Positions 10,789 through 22,656 are shown, numbered from the stretch's first letter. The stretch: 64,000 nt of DNA from Pseudomicrostroma phylloplanum (GCA_039545275.1 BCHS01000005.1:930001-994000); one strand, 5' to 3'. Notes: generated by a model from the sequence alone, not told the origin. A program made the numbers and translations.

Positions 10789-13700
10789 ATGGGCCCCTCC
10801 ACCTCCGCCGTTCCCCCGGACATTGCTGCATCTATTGATGGCGCCTGCAATAGTCGACCTGTGTGGACGTTACTCTCGTCAAGGTCTTCGCCCTCGACCC
10901 CTACTGAATCATCATTCAGCGGCCTGAGCGAGGTGGCTGGTACAGCCTCTCTCAGCAGGGCTCTGCCAAACGGCTGGCGTCATCGCAGTCGTAGTTTGCT
11001 GACTGTGGCTATGGCCTCCGCTCACACATTTGAGCGCTCTTACCCGCCTCAACGCCGCAACCGCAAGCAAGATGTGCAGGCATCTCCCTCTGGGCACAGC
11101 TATCTACCCTCTGTACCCGCTGCCCGAGACTTTCATGAATCAGATCACAGCGATCGTTCTTCCGCTGGCAGCATGCTGCAACTCGATCTGGAGGGCTTGG
11201 ACTTGGGTGGACCTGTCATACCCACATCACATTACACACCTCCTTTGGAGGGTCACGGCAGCCCCAAGAAGCCATCGTGGACGAGAAGTAGTCCGCAATG
11301 GCAAGCACATTCGCCACCGCAATATAACAATACAAGTCTCGGACATAGCAGCAATAGCAAGAAGATGAGTGCCGCCCTCAACCTGGCACGGAAGTTTTCA
11401 CCGAGCGGTACAGCAGATCCACGCCGAGCACCATTGCCTCTAGCCCAGACAGGCATGGAGATCGACTCCTTTGTCGCTCACTTGCGAGATGATTGTTCGG
11501 GCACCAACGAAATCCTGGGTTCAGACGCCATCCTCAGTGCCAATGCTTTTGGCGTCTCTGCATCCACAAACCGTGGGGGAGCCTTGATGCTGGACACGGG
11601 TGTCTATGCAAACTCTTCCTCGGCGAGTGCGTGCTTCTCGTCTTCGCCTCCTCCTCACAGTGTCAACATCCCTATCCCTCGAACTCCTCGTCAAGCCTCG
11701 TCATCCCATGCTGAGCATCGTGGCTCGCCAGGAAAGCGAGCACCATGGCAGGAGGCAATCTCAGAACAAGTCTTGGGCGGCTTCGCCTCTCTTGGGGTCC
11801 CTTCCTCTTCCGCAATACAGAAGCAATCCTGCGGGACAGCTACAGCTAAGCCGCGTCCCACTCTGACAGCCTCTGCTCGCTCGACTTCACGCAGTGGAGG
11901 TCTCGAGTCTTCGATGGGTGACAGCGGGGGGAGTCGAGCAACAAGTCCGACATCTCCCATGTGGTCGACCGACTCATGCGGCCAGTCGCTCTGGCAGACG
12001 ATGGTGCCAGTGAGACGGTCTTCTGATGCGCTGAAGGTCTTGGAGATGATGTCCATCGACGAGCTCTCACGGCATGCTATCGATGTGGGCCACCTAGGAG
12101 ACTGGGAGGGGGCCTCTTTAGTTCTAGTCGACAGTCCTGATGAGGGCGAAAGATCAGCAGCAGCAGCTTCGTGGCGAGCGGCAAGGAAGACGCGAAAGAA
12201 GAGGCAGTGGATCAGTGCCCCCATTGTCCCTAACGACGGATTGGCGGCCGAGCGGACAGTCGTGGTTTCCGACTGCAAGGCAAGCACGTCGTCACGAGCA
12301 GCTCTGCCCTCGCATCCAGGGGATCATGGGAGGAGCGCTCCTGTCACCTTCTCCGGTCTGGCAAGCTTCGAGATGCGCTTCTTGCGGGGTCCTCTAGCGG
12401 ACCGACGGGTACAGTTGGCCACCCCCGCTCACCTCAAGGAGATCTACGGAAAGTACTGTGGCACTGGTGGTCGACAACCGCAGGAGAGGAAACCTCGCTC
12501 TTACAGCTGGGGAACCACAGACCGGTCACGAGCGACAAAGAAGAACATCTTGTCCGAATCTCCAGCAAAATCCAAGCTAAACGGTGCCACAAGCCAGGCT
12601 TTGAGGCGTACCAAATCTAGGCCGGCCCTTCAACTTGATCCCTTTGGCCTTCCCGACCTCAAGGCCTCGATTGCACAGTCTTCCCGGAGGCTGTCTTTCG
12701 ATGCGAGCGCCACTCGGAGTGGCTCCAACTACCCTTCTCTGCTCACTCCGACCCACCTGCGCAGCGGTGACTTCCTGGCTCCGAGCGATGCGCCTGTTCC
12801 TCCAAAGTTCGAAGTAAAGTCTTCGAACACCGTCCCGGAGGTGGCCAAGCCGTCGTTCGGAGACTACACAATGGCTTGTGGGTTTCCTGCCGCGAGTGGC
12901 TCGACTGCACGCAGAGGCGGAGCCTCGCCTGTCAAGCCGACTTTCCATACCGGCATGGCGTCTAGCTTTTCTTCCCCACCGACGGCATCGCCACTGCGTT
13001 TCAGCCCCTCCTTGTGCAGCGAATCAGATGGCGAAAGACACGCAGAGGCGGCTGCCTTTGCCAAAGCTCTCCCTGCTCTACCTCTCGCCACTGAGGCGAG
13101 CTCTGGACTACCCAGCAGCCCTTCGAAGAGCCAGACCAGTAGAGCCCGGATGACGTCCGCTCCCCCTGCTCCCAGCAGCAGCGCAACCCTCGTCTCGCAA
13201 GCTACCACCAGTGAGCAGCAGACAGTCCCTCGTCTGCGCAAAGAGCCATCGAAGATCGGCGGCTGGCTGAAGAAGAAGATGGGCGGCGGCCACAGCTCTG
13301 CCCATACAAGCAACAAGGCCAGCTCTGGTACGACGGCGGGCAAGAAGGATGAAGCCGAAGCGTCTTCAGTCAAAGCCTCGCCTTCAACCGTGAGCGATGA
13401 CCCTTTCGCGTCGTATCGCGAAGCAGAGTGCGTGAATGCACGACCGACCTCCAAGGGCTCGGGTGTACGCGCGCAGAGCTTCTATCACACCGCACACAGC
13501 GACAGAGACCTCGACGTCCTCTCTGACTTGGCAGACGATCCTCACTCCGTCTTCGCCCCCAATATTTTCCCCTTTGGGAAGCCCAATGGCGGCTGTGGCA
13601 AGAGAGGTAGCAAGCTGTCGGACAGGCAAGGAGAGATTCTGCCGAATTGGTCAAGTCGAGGATCTCTCATGCCTCCTTATGCCGCTGGTAGGAGGGCTAG

Positions 13701-14880
13701 CGCGAGTGATGACGACATCGTGGCACACGCTGGACAAGCTGCCAGAAATCTGTCTTTTGGTACTATCGGCAAGAAGGAAAAGTCAAGAAGTACTCTGACC
13801 TCCAAATGCAGGGCAGCGGCATACGCTGGTGGTTCTCCCGCCCTGAAGCCTTCTGGGCTTGCGGCTACCTCTCAGCCTCGCATCTCCTCACCGCTGGCGC
13901 AACGGGCACCTCTCATCTCCGAGAAGCCTATCCTATCCCCTCCAGAAACAGCCAAACCGGGTCCTCTGCACTTCGGCAAAGGCACGGTGTTGACTCGGCT
14001 AGCGTCGGACGACTCCAGATTGACGCTGGGGTCGCGGAGTCTACAGCTCTTGGGCATCGAGAATGTCCCTGCCGGCGCACTGAGCATGATCATTCCACTT
14101 CCCCTCTCCTCGGCCTCTGGTCGACAGGAGCGCTACCTTCGCCTGAATTATGTGCCCTTTGGACACGAGCACAGAGCAGAGTATCGCTTCAATAGTGACG
14201 GCTCCAGCAAGTCGACGCCCCACTTGAGCAGCCAAGCACCCTGCGCAAGTGGGACAGTGGCCTTCTCGCCTCCATCGTGGTATCACCGTCTAGGCGCGGC
14301 TAGTATAGGCCACACCAAGTCTATCTCCAGCGAGGAGAATTTCCCATACGAAGGGCCCGGAGCGGCGGCGAAGCCCACGTACCTCTTCGGTGCAGGACCA
14401 GCGAGTGCCCACGACGCGCATGCGAAGAGCGTAGCGGTGCCCAATCGTCAGTCGACGGGTATAGAGGCGTTCCGCGTGACGGCGATGGTCCTCGCTGCGC
14501 CCGAGGAAGAGGAAGAGGCAGAGCTTCGCCCTCCTTCGAAGCTCTTAGCGGCGGCGATGCGCTTGTCGCACTCCGGCGACACGTCCAAGAGCGGCAGGAG
14601 CCATGGGGACGGTCAGCCAGGAACAGCCGAAGTGAAGCGCGGCGGCGCAAACAGATGGGTTCCCGAGCCGACGCCCTTTCCCATTGTGCTGGTGACGTGC
14701 TGCGGGAAGTACCTGGACTTTGTGTCGGAAGGATGGGAGGCCCTCGGACTGGGTAGCGGGCCTGTCGAGACGAGCGGCGAAGGCGTAGCGCACGACGACG
14801 ACGACGAAGATGATCGGAGCGCGCTCTTTGGCGTTGCCGATCTGGTGGTGGCAGGCTGCGCAGCGGTCATGGACCTGTGA
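10789..14880 (+). CDS. Large Ser-rich, mostly disordered protein of unknown function
   Basis: Single open frame of 1363 residues with an ATG in good context (GCCATGG). Most of it is low-complexity Ser/Pro/Ala with basic patches, as expected of a disordered scaffold or regulatory protein. A few blocks look ordered and could be conserved: around residue 520 (FEMRFLRGPLADRRVQL, then HLKEIYGKYCG), the basic segment PSKIGGWLKKKMGGG near 825, and the C-terminal third (GSRSLQLLGIENVP, then MIIPLPLSS with RYLRLNYVPFG). The last 100 residues include PFPIVLVTCCGKYLDFVSEGWEALGLG, an acidic Asp/Glu run, and a hydrophobic end. No catalytic motif, zinc finger or membrane helix stands out. No intron was needed. 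I do not recognise the family; it may be restricted to smut-like fungi. Confidence 0.75.
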   Translation: MGPSTSAVPPDIAASIDGACNSRPVWTLLSSRSSPSTPTESSFSGLSEVAGTASLSRALPNGWRHRSRSLLTVAMASAHTFERSYPPQRRNRKQDVQASPSGHSYLPSVPAARDFHESDHSDRSSAGSMLQLDLEGLDLGGPVIPTSHYTPPLEGHGSPKKPSWTRSSPQWQAHSPPQYNNTSLGHSSNSKKMSAALNLARKFSPSGTADPRRAPLPLAQTGMEIDSFVAHLRDDCSGTNEILGSDAILSANAFGVSASTNRGGALMLDTGVYANSSSASACFSSSPPPHSVNIPIPRTPRQASSSHAEHRGSPGKRAPWQEAISEQVLGGFASLGVPSSSAIQKQSCGTATAKPRPTLTASARSTSRSGGLESSMGDSGGSRATSPTSPMWSTDSCGQSLWQTMVPVRRSSDALKVLEMMSIDELSRHAIDVGHLGDWEGASLVLVDSPDEGERSAAAASWRAARKTRKKRQWISAPIVPNDGLAAERTVVVSDCKASTSSRAALPSHPGDHGRSAPVTFSGLASFEMRFLRGPLADRRVQLATPAHLKEIYGKYCGTGGRQPQERKPRSYSWGTTDRSRATKKNILSESPAKSKLNGATSQALRRTKSRPALQLDPFGLPDLKASIAQSSRRLSFDASATRSGSNYPSLLTPTHLRSGDFLAPSDAPVPPKFEVKSSNTVPEVAKPSFGDYTMACGFPAASGSTARRGGASPVKPTFHTGMASSFSSPPTASPLRFSPSLCSESDGERHAEAAAFAKALPALPLATEASSGLPSSPSKSQTSRARMTSAPPAPSSSATLVSQATTSEQQTVPRLRKEPSKIGGWLKKKMGGGHSSAHTSNKASSGTTAGKKDEAEASSVKASPSTVSDDPFASYREAECVNARPTSKGSGVRAQSFYHTAHSDRDLDVLSDLADDPHSVFAPNIFPFGKPNGGCGKRGSKLSDRQGEILPNWSSRGSLMPPYAAGRRASASDDDIVAHAGQAARNLSFGTIGKKEKSRSTLTSKCRAAAYAGGSPALKPSGLAATSQPRISSPLAQRAPLISEKPILSPPETAKPGPLHFGKGTVLTRLASDDSRLTLGSRSLQLLGIENVPAGALSMIIPLPLSSASGRQERYLRLNYVPFGHEHRAEYRFNSDGSSKSTPHLSSQAPCASGTVAFSPPSWYHRLGAASIGHTKSISSEENFPYEGPGAAAKPTYLFGAGPASAHDAHAKSVAVPNRQSTGIEAFRVTAMVLAAPEEEEEAELRPPSKLLAAAMRLSHSGDTSKSGRSHGDGQPGTAEVKRGGANRWVPEPTPFPIVLVTCCGKYLDFVSEGWEALGLGSGPVETSGEGVAHDDDDEDDRSALFGVADLVVAGCAAVMDL

Positions 14881-15803
14881 CATACCTTGCCCACACGCCG
14901 AGCGCGGTAGCGGTTGTCCCTTGCTTCCTTGTACTTTCACAACACTCAATAACCATACAGCCGACACAAGACGCGGGCAGAGGGGGAGAAGAAGCGCTCA
15001 CAGTCACCTCGTTCTTTCATTATCTTCATCTTCCCACTCTTCACTATCATCATCATCAGCTCACAATCGCAGTTGTCCATAAGAAAGGAGGGGGGTCGCT
15101 GCGGCTCTATACCAAAATCCAACCAATATCCTCATTTCCACGACGGGCATCATGCACTTTGCTCTGCTCTGCTCTACTGTGATCTGATTTGAGACATCCT
15201 ATGTGCTTCAAGTGTGTGTGTTGGCCAGCTCCTGACGTCGCAGGCATAGGCGAGGCGAGGCGAGGCGAGGCTAGGCAGGCAACCTGCGCGTGGGCGTAGT
15301 CTACCTCGGCAGCTGTGGGGGGCGCATCGGCAGCGCCCCCGCCCCCGCCCCCACCGGACGAACATGCCCGGATCTTCCGCGCCTCCTCGTTCGGATCTTC
15401 CGCTCCTACTTATACTTCTCTGGTCGGACCGACTCTAGACGTATTGTGAGAACATAGGAGGGGCAGGGAGGCTTCGAGTGCTCGAATGCGCGAGGTGGTC
15501 ATGCTAGTTGTTATTTGCTATTGCTTCTGTTTTGCGACGCGAGGCGAGGCGATGCCGGTTGCCAATGCCGATGACCAGTACGGACAGGTGCGGGGAGGTA
15601 CAGTACAGTGGAACAAGAAGAGGAAAAGAGGCGAGGAAGAGGGGTGAAGGGGGAGAAACAGAAGACCAGAGGGTATACGTGTACGTATGACAGAAAGAAA
15701 GAAGTATGCGAGAGATCCAGTGGAGAGAAAGCGCTCGTGTGCCAAGAAGCCAAGAAGTCAAGAAGCCAAGGAGCCAAGACCGAGCTGAGCAAGAGGTCCA
15801 GCC
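14881..15803. other. Tail-to-tail intergenic region
   Basis: About 920 bp between two converging genes. It contains a short GGCGA pentamer array at about 15246-15272 and related GCGAGGCGAGG near 15540. No gene is supported. Confidence 0.45.
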
Positions 15804-18547
15804 TCAGGGTCCATCAAGCGGCACAGGCATCATCTGCCCAGTGGCCCTTCGCATGGCAGCAGCGTGCTCCCCCGCCGAGCTCGACCCGGAGAGCCTGCTA
15901 GCAGGATGGTCCCCAAAGCTGCCGCTGCTGCCTGCCCCACCACTGCCCCCGCCCGCACCGCCGCCGCCACCGCCGCCGCCGCTAGCGGTAAGCCTAAGTC
16001 TCGTGGCGGCCCAGAGTCGGGCACGACGGATGCTGGGCACCGTCTCGGAGGGTAGCTGCTCCTCGCGGACACCCGTCTGCACCAGGCTGGTGACGAGGGT
16101 GCGGAGCTCCTCCTGCGCAGCGCCGTCCCCAATGACGGCCGAGGGGAAGCGGATGGCCAGACGCTGCTCTGCGTCCGTAGAGATCATCAGAGCCAAGAGG
16201 ACTCGGTCGCCATTGGTGCTCTGGCCATGCCCACCGCTCAAGGGGGAGAGGCTGGGTCTACGGTCCGATGGGTGTTGCGACTTGGGAGGGGTGTGCAGGA
16301 TGCTGGGCGAGGTGGCGCCGCTGACAGTCGTGACACCAGGACCAGCAGGGGACGTATACACAATGGAGATGTTTCCCCATTCGGTCCCACGTACACTGGT
16401 CCTCACGATGTTCTGAAGGGCATCACCGCTTGCATATGCGCTCGGCTCGACGTTGCCTAGAGCGCGCTTCGCTCGACGACTGGACCAGCCGGCGAGGGCG
16501 GCGTCGTACATTCTAGAAGTGATGCGACCGGCGCCAGGAGGAGCACTGTCCATACCTAATGCGTTTTGCAATGCTAGAGACTGGCAGGCCTTGGAAAATT
16601 CTCCCGGGGTGATCGACATGACTTTAGCGAGAGAGCCTGAAGGAGAGGCGAAGGGAAGCAGAGATTGAGCGAGGTTCTTTGGACAGCGCTGCTCTCTTCT
16701 GTTCAACGCTCTGTGCGCTTACTCACGATGGAAGTGGAATGTGCTGAGTCCAGCTCTTGCAGCATATTCCTTGAGAGTCTTCTTCTTCGGCTCTCCCCCT
16801 TCCTCGGCCGAGTTGGTAGCGGCCATCATCATGTGCCTCACACATTCACCAACGGCCACCACCGTCTGATCTCCCCCGCCCGACCGATCAGGCTTGCAGC
16901 GTCGGCAGCTACGGTAGCCTGCTGCCTCGGCCGAGGCGGCTGCATTGGGGTGGGGGAAGAATTGAACGCGGTCACGCGTTGGGCGCTTGGACGCACACGA
17001 TGGACGACAGTAGATGTGAGTCGTCGAGGCGCCGTACAGATAGTACCTGTTGGGGGAGCGCAAGTCAAGAGTTGCGATCAGTCCACCAAGTCTTATGATC
17101 GAACGCGAGATACCGGGCGCTTGTCGTGCCAAGGAACTTACCTGTCCGCGTGGTGCGATCGATTAGCCACTCCTTCCCACCTAGCATCGTCATTGTCATA
17201 GTCGGATCTACGACTGCCCGTGAACTCATCGGCGCCCTCGCTGCTAGGACTGTGCAGCAATGCCCGGCCCGAAGGGCTCACAAGGCCAGCTCCAGGGTGG
17301 TGGAAGCCATCCACGCCCGCCCAGCCTTGATAGCCACTGCTGACCGTATCAGTACTACTGCTGCCGCCTCCCATTGCAGAGACGTCGTTGACCGCACCGA
17401 AAGCAGTGCCCGGTACGGTTCCAGCGGCTGCAGCTACGCCAGAGGGGATCGGGCCGCCATACTGACTCGGGCTAAGGTATTGCTGCGAGTTATGCGGTTG
17501 CAGGTACATGCGATCACTTTGAGGTGGGTAGTACTCCATACTAGAGCTGACCGGTGTTGTGTAGGTGTCCCTCGCCTGAACCGCTTCTGAGAACCATGGC
17601 GACGGAGACAAGAGGTCAGGGATGGTGACGGTCGGGTTGGTTGCGCTGCCCTCTAGGCTTCTCGGCTGGTACGTACTTGGCAAAGAGGACGAGCCTGAGC
17701 TCGAAGAGCCGGGGTAATCGACATAGCGTGGGTTGGGCTGGTACTGTTGAGGCGAGGTAGAGTTGGACGAAGAAGACGAGGATGGTGGTAGGCTAGACTC
17801 GGTACTGACGCTACCCTCGATGCTTCCTTGTGGAGCGCCCAGGCCCGACCAGGGCTGGAACGAGGATGGGCCGCTGCTTTCCTGCGGGTAGCCCGCAACG
17901 TTGATGAACGGCACTGGTCCCTGATCTTTAGTGTGCCAGCCCTGCATTGTAGGGATCCCCGATGGGTACGCAGAAGTGGGCGAGCCACGTGACTGAGAGC
18001 CATCGTACGAAGGCCCTGGATGGGCGCGATTCAGCGACGGCTGCTGAGGGTATACCAACCTGGCGTTGGTGCCCAGGCTGGGTTGCTGGCCACGCGAATC
18101 AGCGCCGGCGGCGACTAGGCTGGAGCTCGATACGGAGCGAGGGTAGCTGGCCGACTGGTACGCGGCCTGCCGCGGTGAAAGGGTCGATCCAGAGGGCGAG
18201 GCAGAGTACAGGGCAGACGAGGCAAAGCCGGATGACTGAGAGTCCTGCCCTGCACCAATACCGGCCGATGCATGGCTCCTGCTGAAGAGGCTGCCGCCAG
18301 AGTACGATGGCCCGGAGGTTTGGCTGATTGGAGCAGCAGGCGCGCCTTGACACTGATGACAGCGCCTGCCCTGGGCGGTACAGATTCCCGTGCAGCCTGG
18401 GGCGGCAGTCAGCCCCCTTTGGTCGCCATACGAGCTCGAGCCGCCTTGACCGTCGCTTTGGCCCGCGTTACCCGAGGAGGCAGGTCCAAAGATGGGTGAC
18501 CTGTCGTACAGGCCAGGCAACGTGATGCCGAGATGAGAGAGGGGCAT
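15804..18547 (-). CDS. Ada-like DNA phosphotriester-repair zinc domain with AraC-type HTH, fungal
   Basis: Three exons: 18547-17142, 17046-16727 and 16636-15804 (852 residues). The junctions rebuild the Ada N-terminal domain: DARWEGVANRS, then DRYYLYGASTTHIYCRPSC and AGYRSCRRC. The four zinc cysteines are Cys482, Cys486, Cys516 and Cys519; in bacterial Ada the first of these accepts methyl groups from DNA phosphotriesters. An AraC-type helix-turn-helix follows at about 557-600 (LKEYAARAGLSTFHFHR joined to SLAKVMSITPGEFSKAC). There is no Ogt-type PCHRV active site for O6-methylguanine. The last part, including ISIVYTSP and LLALMISTDAEQRLAIRFP, is ordered-looking but unassigned, then ends in Gly/Ser-rich tail. 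About 450 Ser/Tyr/Gln-rich residues precede the Ada domain and include a separate cysteine cluster near residues 52-66. An in-frame GTG two codons upstream was ignored; an extra 5' exon is possible. Role inferred: sensing or repair of alkylated DNA and transcription control. Confidence 0.85.
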
Positions 18548-21266
18548 TGCCACTAGCAGAGGGGGGATGATGATTAGACAGAGACCGGCCTTGGACGCTC
18601 CCGTAAGATTTGCGACATGCGCTTCTAGCTAGATGGGTAGAGGGACCGTTACGCCGGGTTCCCTAGCAGCGGGCTTTGGGTAGGGCCGACGCAGTGAAGT
18701 GCAAGGGCCTCGTCGGACAAATTGCGTCGCCAACGCCACGAGGAGAGCGCAAAACGCGGAGTAGAGGACAAAGGGAGTACAGATAAGAGCTAGATGGGGT
18801 CAAGTGACCTTGTAAGAGGACGGGGGAGAATGGGGAAATCAAAGCCGTCGTGTTCTCTTGGGATGGGGAAGGACGAACAATGAGACGAGGGAAAAGATTC
18901 TGCTGTAGATGCGCCGGAAGCGAAGACTGTTTTATGAGGAAGTCATGATCAGGTCCGGAGCTCGGTGGTGACAGCTTGGAAGGACCAAGGAGACCCATGA
19001 ATAGAACTGATGGGCCAAGGGAACGCGGGGGGGCTCCGGGGCTGGTCGGAGCGAGGTATTCGGGAGCAAGAAGCGGGATGGAAGCGGAGGTGAGCCTCGG
19101 AAGAGGAGAGCAAGAAACGGCCACTTTACCTGCAGCGCTACGCATCTCGATCGTGTCTCTGGTGGGTATCCGAGGCGACCGAGGGAGGAGGGCCAAGGCA
19201 GCGGTGGCCGAAATAGAGGGCGCAGCTCCTGCCCGAGGTCGGAGTCGGCCCGAACCACGACCTCCCCGAGGATGCACCTGGAAGTCTGGGCCACGGGAAC
19301 CCTCTCTCTCTCTCTCTGTGGCCTCGTGCGCTGACCAGTGCCACGGCACACTCGCCCCGTACCACTGCCTGTCCGTATGACCTGGCCTCGCTTAGCCTGC
19401 GCCGTCCGAAGCGAGGAGTGGATTGCTGCAACTGTCACACCACTCCCCCTCCGTCTGCGAGACACTGACTGATCAGATGGCTCCAAACAACTTGACACCT
19501 TTGCAGGGAGCGTGGAATCCCCGAGTTATCAGCCAGCCAGCCAGCCAGGTTAGCAGACTGGCTGTCTGCCTGGGTGAATCCAACCTCGGGGAGGGGGGGG
19601 AGGGGGCACCTCCGACGATGTCTTTCACGCACCATGCTAGGCCCTGTCTAGACACTCCCCTGGCATGTCTCATCGAGTCCGGAAAGATGGACTTATTATG
19701 CCGACGGCATATTACCGGTGACTACGACGACGAAGAAGGAGACGGACGGCGTCGGACGACGATGGTTGCAGTCTCGTGGATGAGACCCGTGTCCCGCGAA
19801 TTCCTTTCTCCGCGTAGAAGATTGTCTCTGTGTGTGCTGCGAGGCAGTGACACAGATGGACAATTGTAAAGTTTGCTGACATCCCGAGATAAAGGCACGC
19901 GGCACGCCGCGGCATCGCATCGAAGGACTGGAGGGGTGGGGAGAGGGGAAGGGGGGAAGAGGGACGAAGCCACTGAGGTGCGCGCCGGCAATTATGCGTG
20001 ATCGAATCTCCGCCTGTGGCGCATCCAGAATGTCCTCAGCCTCTACACCGCACCGCCCGCGGCAACGGATCACTCTTCCCGCTCCCCACGTCAGCAGAAA
20101 CGGGAGAGATGATGCATCGCATTGCCTCACTGCAGGGACGAGAAGCGCTCAGGCAGCTAGGCGTCAGCAATTTGAAGAATAAGCCGGAGGTACCGTACCA
20201 ATTCCAAGCGCTGGTACCGATGCAGGAGCGCGCCATGGGACGTCTGGAGTCCAACTTTACCTTGGGCTGGGGTAGATGCACACCCTCAAATCGGTTGCAA
20301 GGCGGCTCGATACGGCGGGAGTGGATTTCGATTTGTAATGGGAGAGCTGACCACCCTTTGCACCTCGCCGCCCGCCCTGCACGCCTGCCTCGTACCTCCG
20401 GTGGGGCCGAAATCAAGTCGATAAGACGCCTGAATGTAGGCGTCAGTCGTCGGCGTTGTCGTCGTCGTCGGCGTGAGCGCTTCCCTCGACTTCACCGGAT
20501 GACGTACAGGTCGGGAATCTCGGTGACCACCCAAATGTCCCCGTACCTCGACTCTGTCGGCCGGGTGGACCTCGCAGAGGGATAGAGACAGAGGTCAGCT
20601 CCGTCGGAACCACGAGGTCCGAGGTCAGATACGATGCCGTAGACCATTTCCGATAGGAGTAAAAGCAACGAGAGACCACGGCCAGCAGGCTGAGGCGCAA
20701 AGAGTGGCGAGTAGACCTGTTCCGCCGGATGGCCAAAGGCACCGGATAAAGCGTCGCCAAAGAGGCTACAAGCAAAGAGAGCAAGAGCTAGTCGTGTCTC
20801 ACCTCCGATCCAACGGCCGATCAGCGACGGCATCGCGGCAGCAGCGCCCTCCCTGTTCTCCCGCAAGGGGAAGTTAGTATTGACCGAGGCGGAGCTCCGA
20901 GGCGAGATCAGGGCCGACTCTCCACTCGGGAATGTCGAAAGACTATGGTTCGGAGTTGGACCAGCTTCGGATGTAAAGGTACGACCTCGGGCAGAAAGCG
21001 ACCTAAGACATTCACTGACGCTCAAAGCCGACCTTCTGAACCTCGGTGTGTGTTGGTTGTGGGAATGTTCATTACAAGTTTTGATAGGTGGAAGAAACAA
21101 GAGACTCAGTCGCGCCGAGCACCTGATGCGGTGGACTGCTAGCTACAACACCTTTCCTGAACCAAGCGTATGGTGATTCGGCAACTCGTGCCCTTCGCAG
21201 GGCTCTAGACAAGTCCTGCTTCCTGACCCATACTGCTGGCGGCAATCGACCCACCGACCATGCCTC
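18548..21266. other. Long gene-poor region upstream of the Ada-like gene
   Basis: About 2.7 kb. A minus-strand ORF at 20492-21100 contains an ATG (about 20834) followed by MPSLIGRWIGG and hydrophobic Leu-rich sequence. A possible 37-nt intron after it would change the downstream frame. No family is recognised and no conserved block seen, so I do not call it a gene. Other ORFs are Arg/Pro-rich shadows. Confidence 0.35.
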
Positions 21267-22656
21267 TTAACGGTAGAGGTGGTCGGCAGCGAGGTTGGCA
21301 GCGTACTCCGACTCTGTCTTGTCACCATTGGCAAGCAGCTTCTCCTTGTTGTAGAGAAGCTCCTCACGCCACTCTGTGCTGTACTCTACGTTCTGCGTCT
21401 CGACGATGGCGTCGACAGGGCAGGCCTCCTGGCAGAATCCACAGTAGATGCACTTGGTCATGTCAATGTCTGTGAAAGGAGTGGCGAAGACAGATGGTGT
21501 CAGTATGAGTGCCAGGGATTGAGCGGCGGAGAGCTGGGTGGGGCAAAGCTATCGCCACGTATCGCCGCATAGAGCAGCTCTTGCGCATATCGATACTCAC
21601 CATACCTGGTAGTCCTCCTTGCTCCATCGTCACGAGGCTCAGACTCGATTGTGATGGCTTGGGCAGGGCAAATGGCCTCACAGAGCTTGCAGGCTAGTCG
21701 ATAGAAGAAGGTCGTGCAAAGAAGCATATCTGTTTGTCAGCATCGTCGCGATGAGAGATGCGGACCTCATTCCTCGTTAGACTCACCAATGCACCTCTCC
21801 TCTCCTGATGGGTATCTCCTCAAAGCATGCTCTCCACGGAAACGAGGAGACATGGGTCCCTTCTCGTGAGGGTACATGATCGTGTACGGCGGCCTGAAGA
21901 AGTTCTCGAGCACGATCCACATACCTGGGGTTGGGGGCGAAGGGGTGGCGTATCAGCACAATGCACTGACGCTCGGAATTGAAGACACCGAGATCTCTGT
22001 TGCAGCCCCCTGACCACTTTGATATAGTTACTGCTCCCACCGGGCGCGCTGACTCTGCCTGTGGCGAAGCAGTGCCCGACACTTGGAGCACACCGATGCA
22101 GCTTTCCCATGGTTACGTGATTGTACCGTCCTCTGTTGGGCTGCTTTCCTCCATCATCTACTGCAACTTCGCCACTCCATTCGCACCGATATTCCTCCCC
22201 TTGTTCCGCACTGCAAACTTCAAACCACGACTGCTCACCTCTGAGAATCTCGGTAAAGAAGAAGAGCTGCCCAGCCTTATCCAGCGCGCTAGGTCCCTTT
22301 GAGTAATCAGGATAAGCCCCACTAGGTCCCTTGCTGGTGTCCACCTCATACTGCAGTCCTCCCTGGTAATCCAGCGTAGCCGCATCGTTAATAGGGATAT
22401 CCTGCCCTTGCGTGGCTGGCACCTGCGTAGGTCCCGTCTGGGGGCGAGGTACCGATCCCGATCCAGATCCGGGGCCAGAGCTGACCGGCGTGGCGTACCG
22501 GAAGGCAGGAGTGGTGGAAAGGGCGCGCAGCATCTGACGTGGCGGAATAGGGAGTGCCATGGTAGTGGCTGGGGAGGGACGAAGTAGGGAGGACGAGGCA
22601 AAGGTGGAGCGGGTGGCTAGGGTGCCCGTTCGCAGGGCGGAGCGAGCAAAGGCCAT
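21267..22656 (-). CDS. NDUFS8: NADH dehydrogenase (complex I) 23-kDa iron-sulfur subunit, TYKY/NuoI
   Basis: Four exons: 22656-22239, 21924-21787, 21693-21601 and 21469-21267 (283 residues). Junctions fall inside invariant sequence and all keep phase 1. The two 4Fe-4S (N6a/N6b) ferredoxin motifs are complete: Cys184-Cys187-Cys190-Cys194 ([12 protein letters not shown]) and Cys223-Cys226-Cys229-Cys233 ([12 protein letters not shown]). They are preceded by FEKGP-like [21 protein letters not shown] and separated by the RRTTRYDIDMTKC block. The C-terminus [16 protein letters not shown] is typical. Residues 1 to about 55 are Arg/Ser/Ala-rich, a mitochondrial presequence; a Gly/Ser/Pro linker follows. 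The subunit carries electrons in the peripheral arm near the quinone site. Because the exon junctions split the cysteine motifs, single-exon readings look truncated. Confidence 0.97.

Noticed and set aside
20492..21100. Minus-strand ORF with MPSLIGRWIGG and hydrophobic Leu-rich stretch
   Set aside because: No family match by eye and ambiguous splicing; kept only as a note in the intergenic entry.
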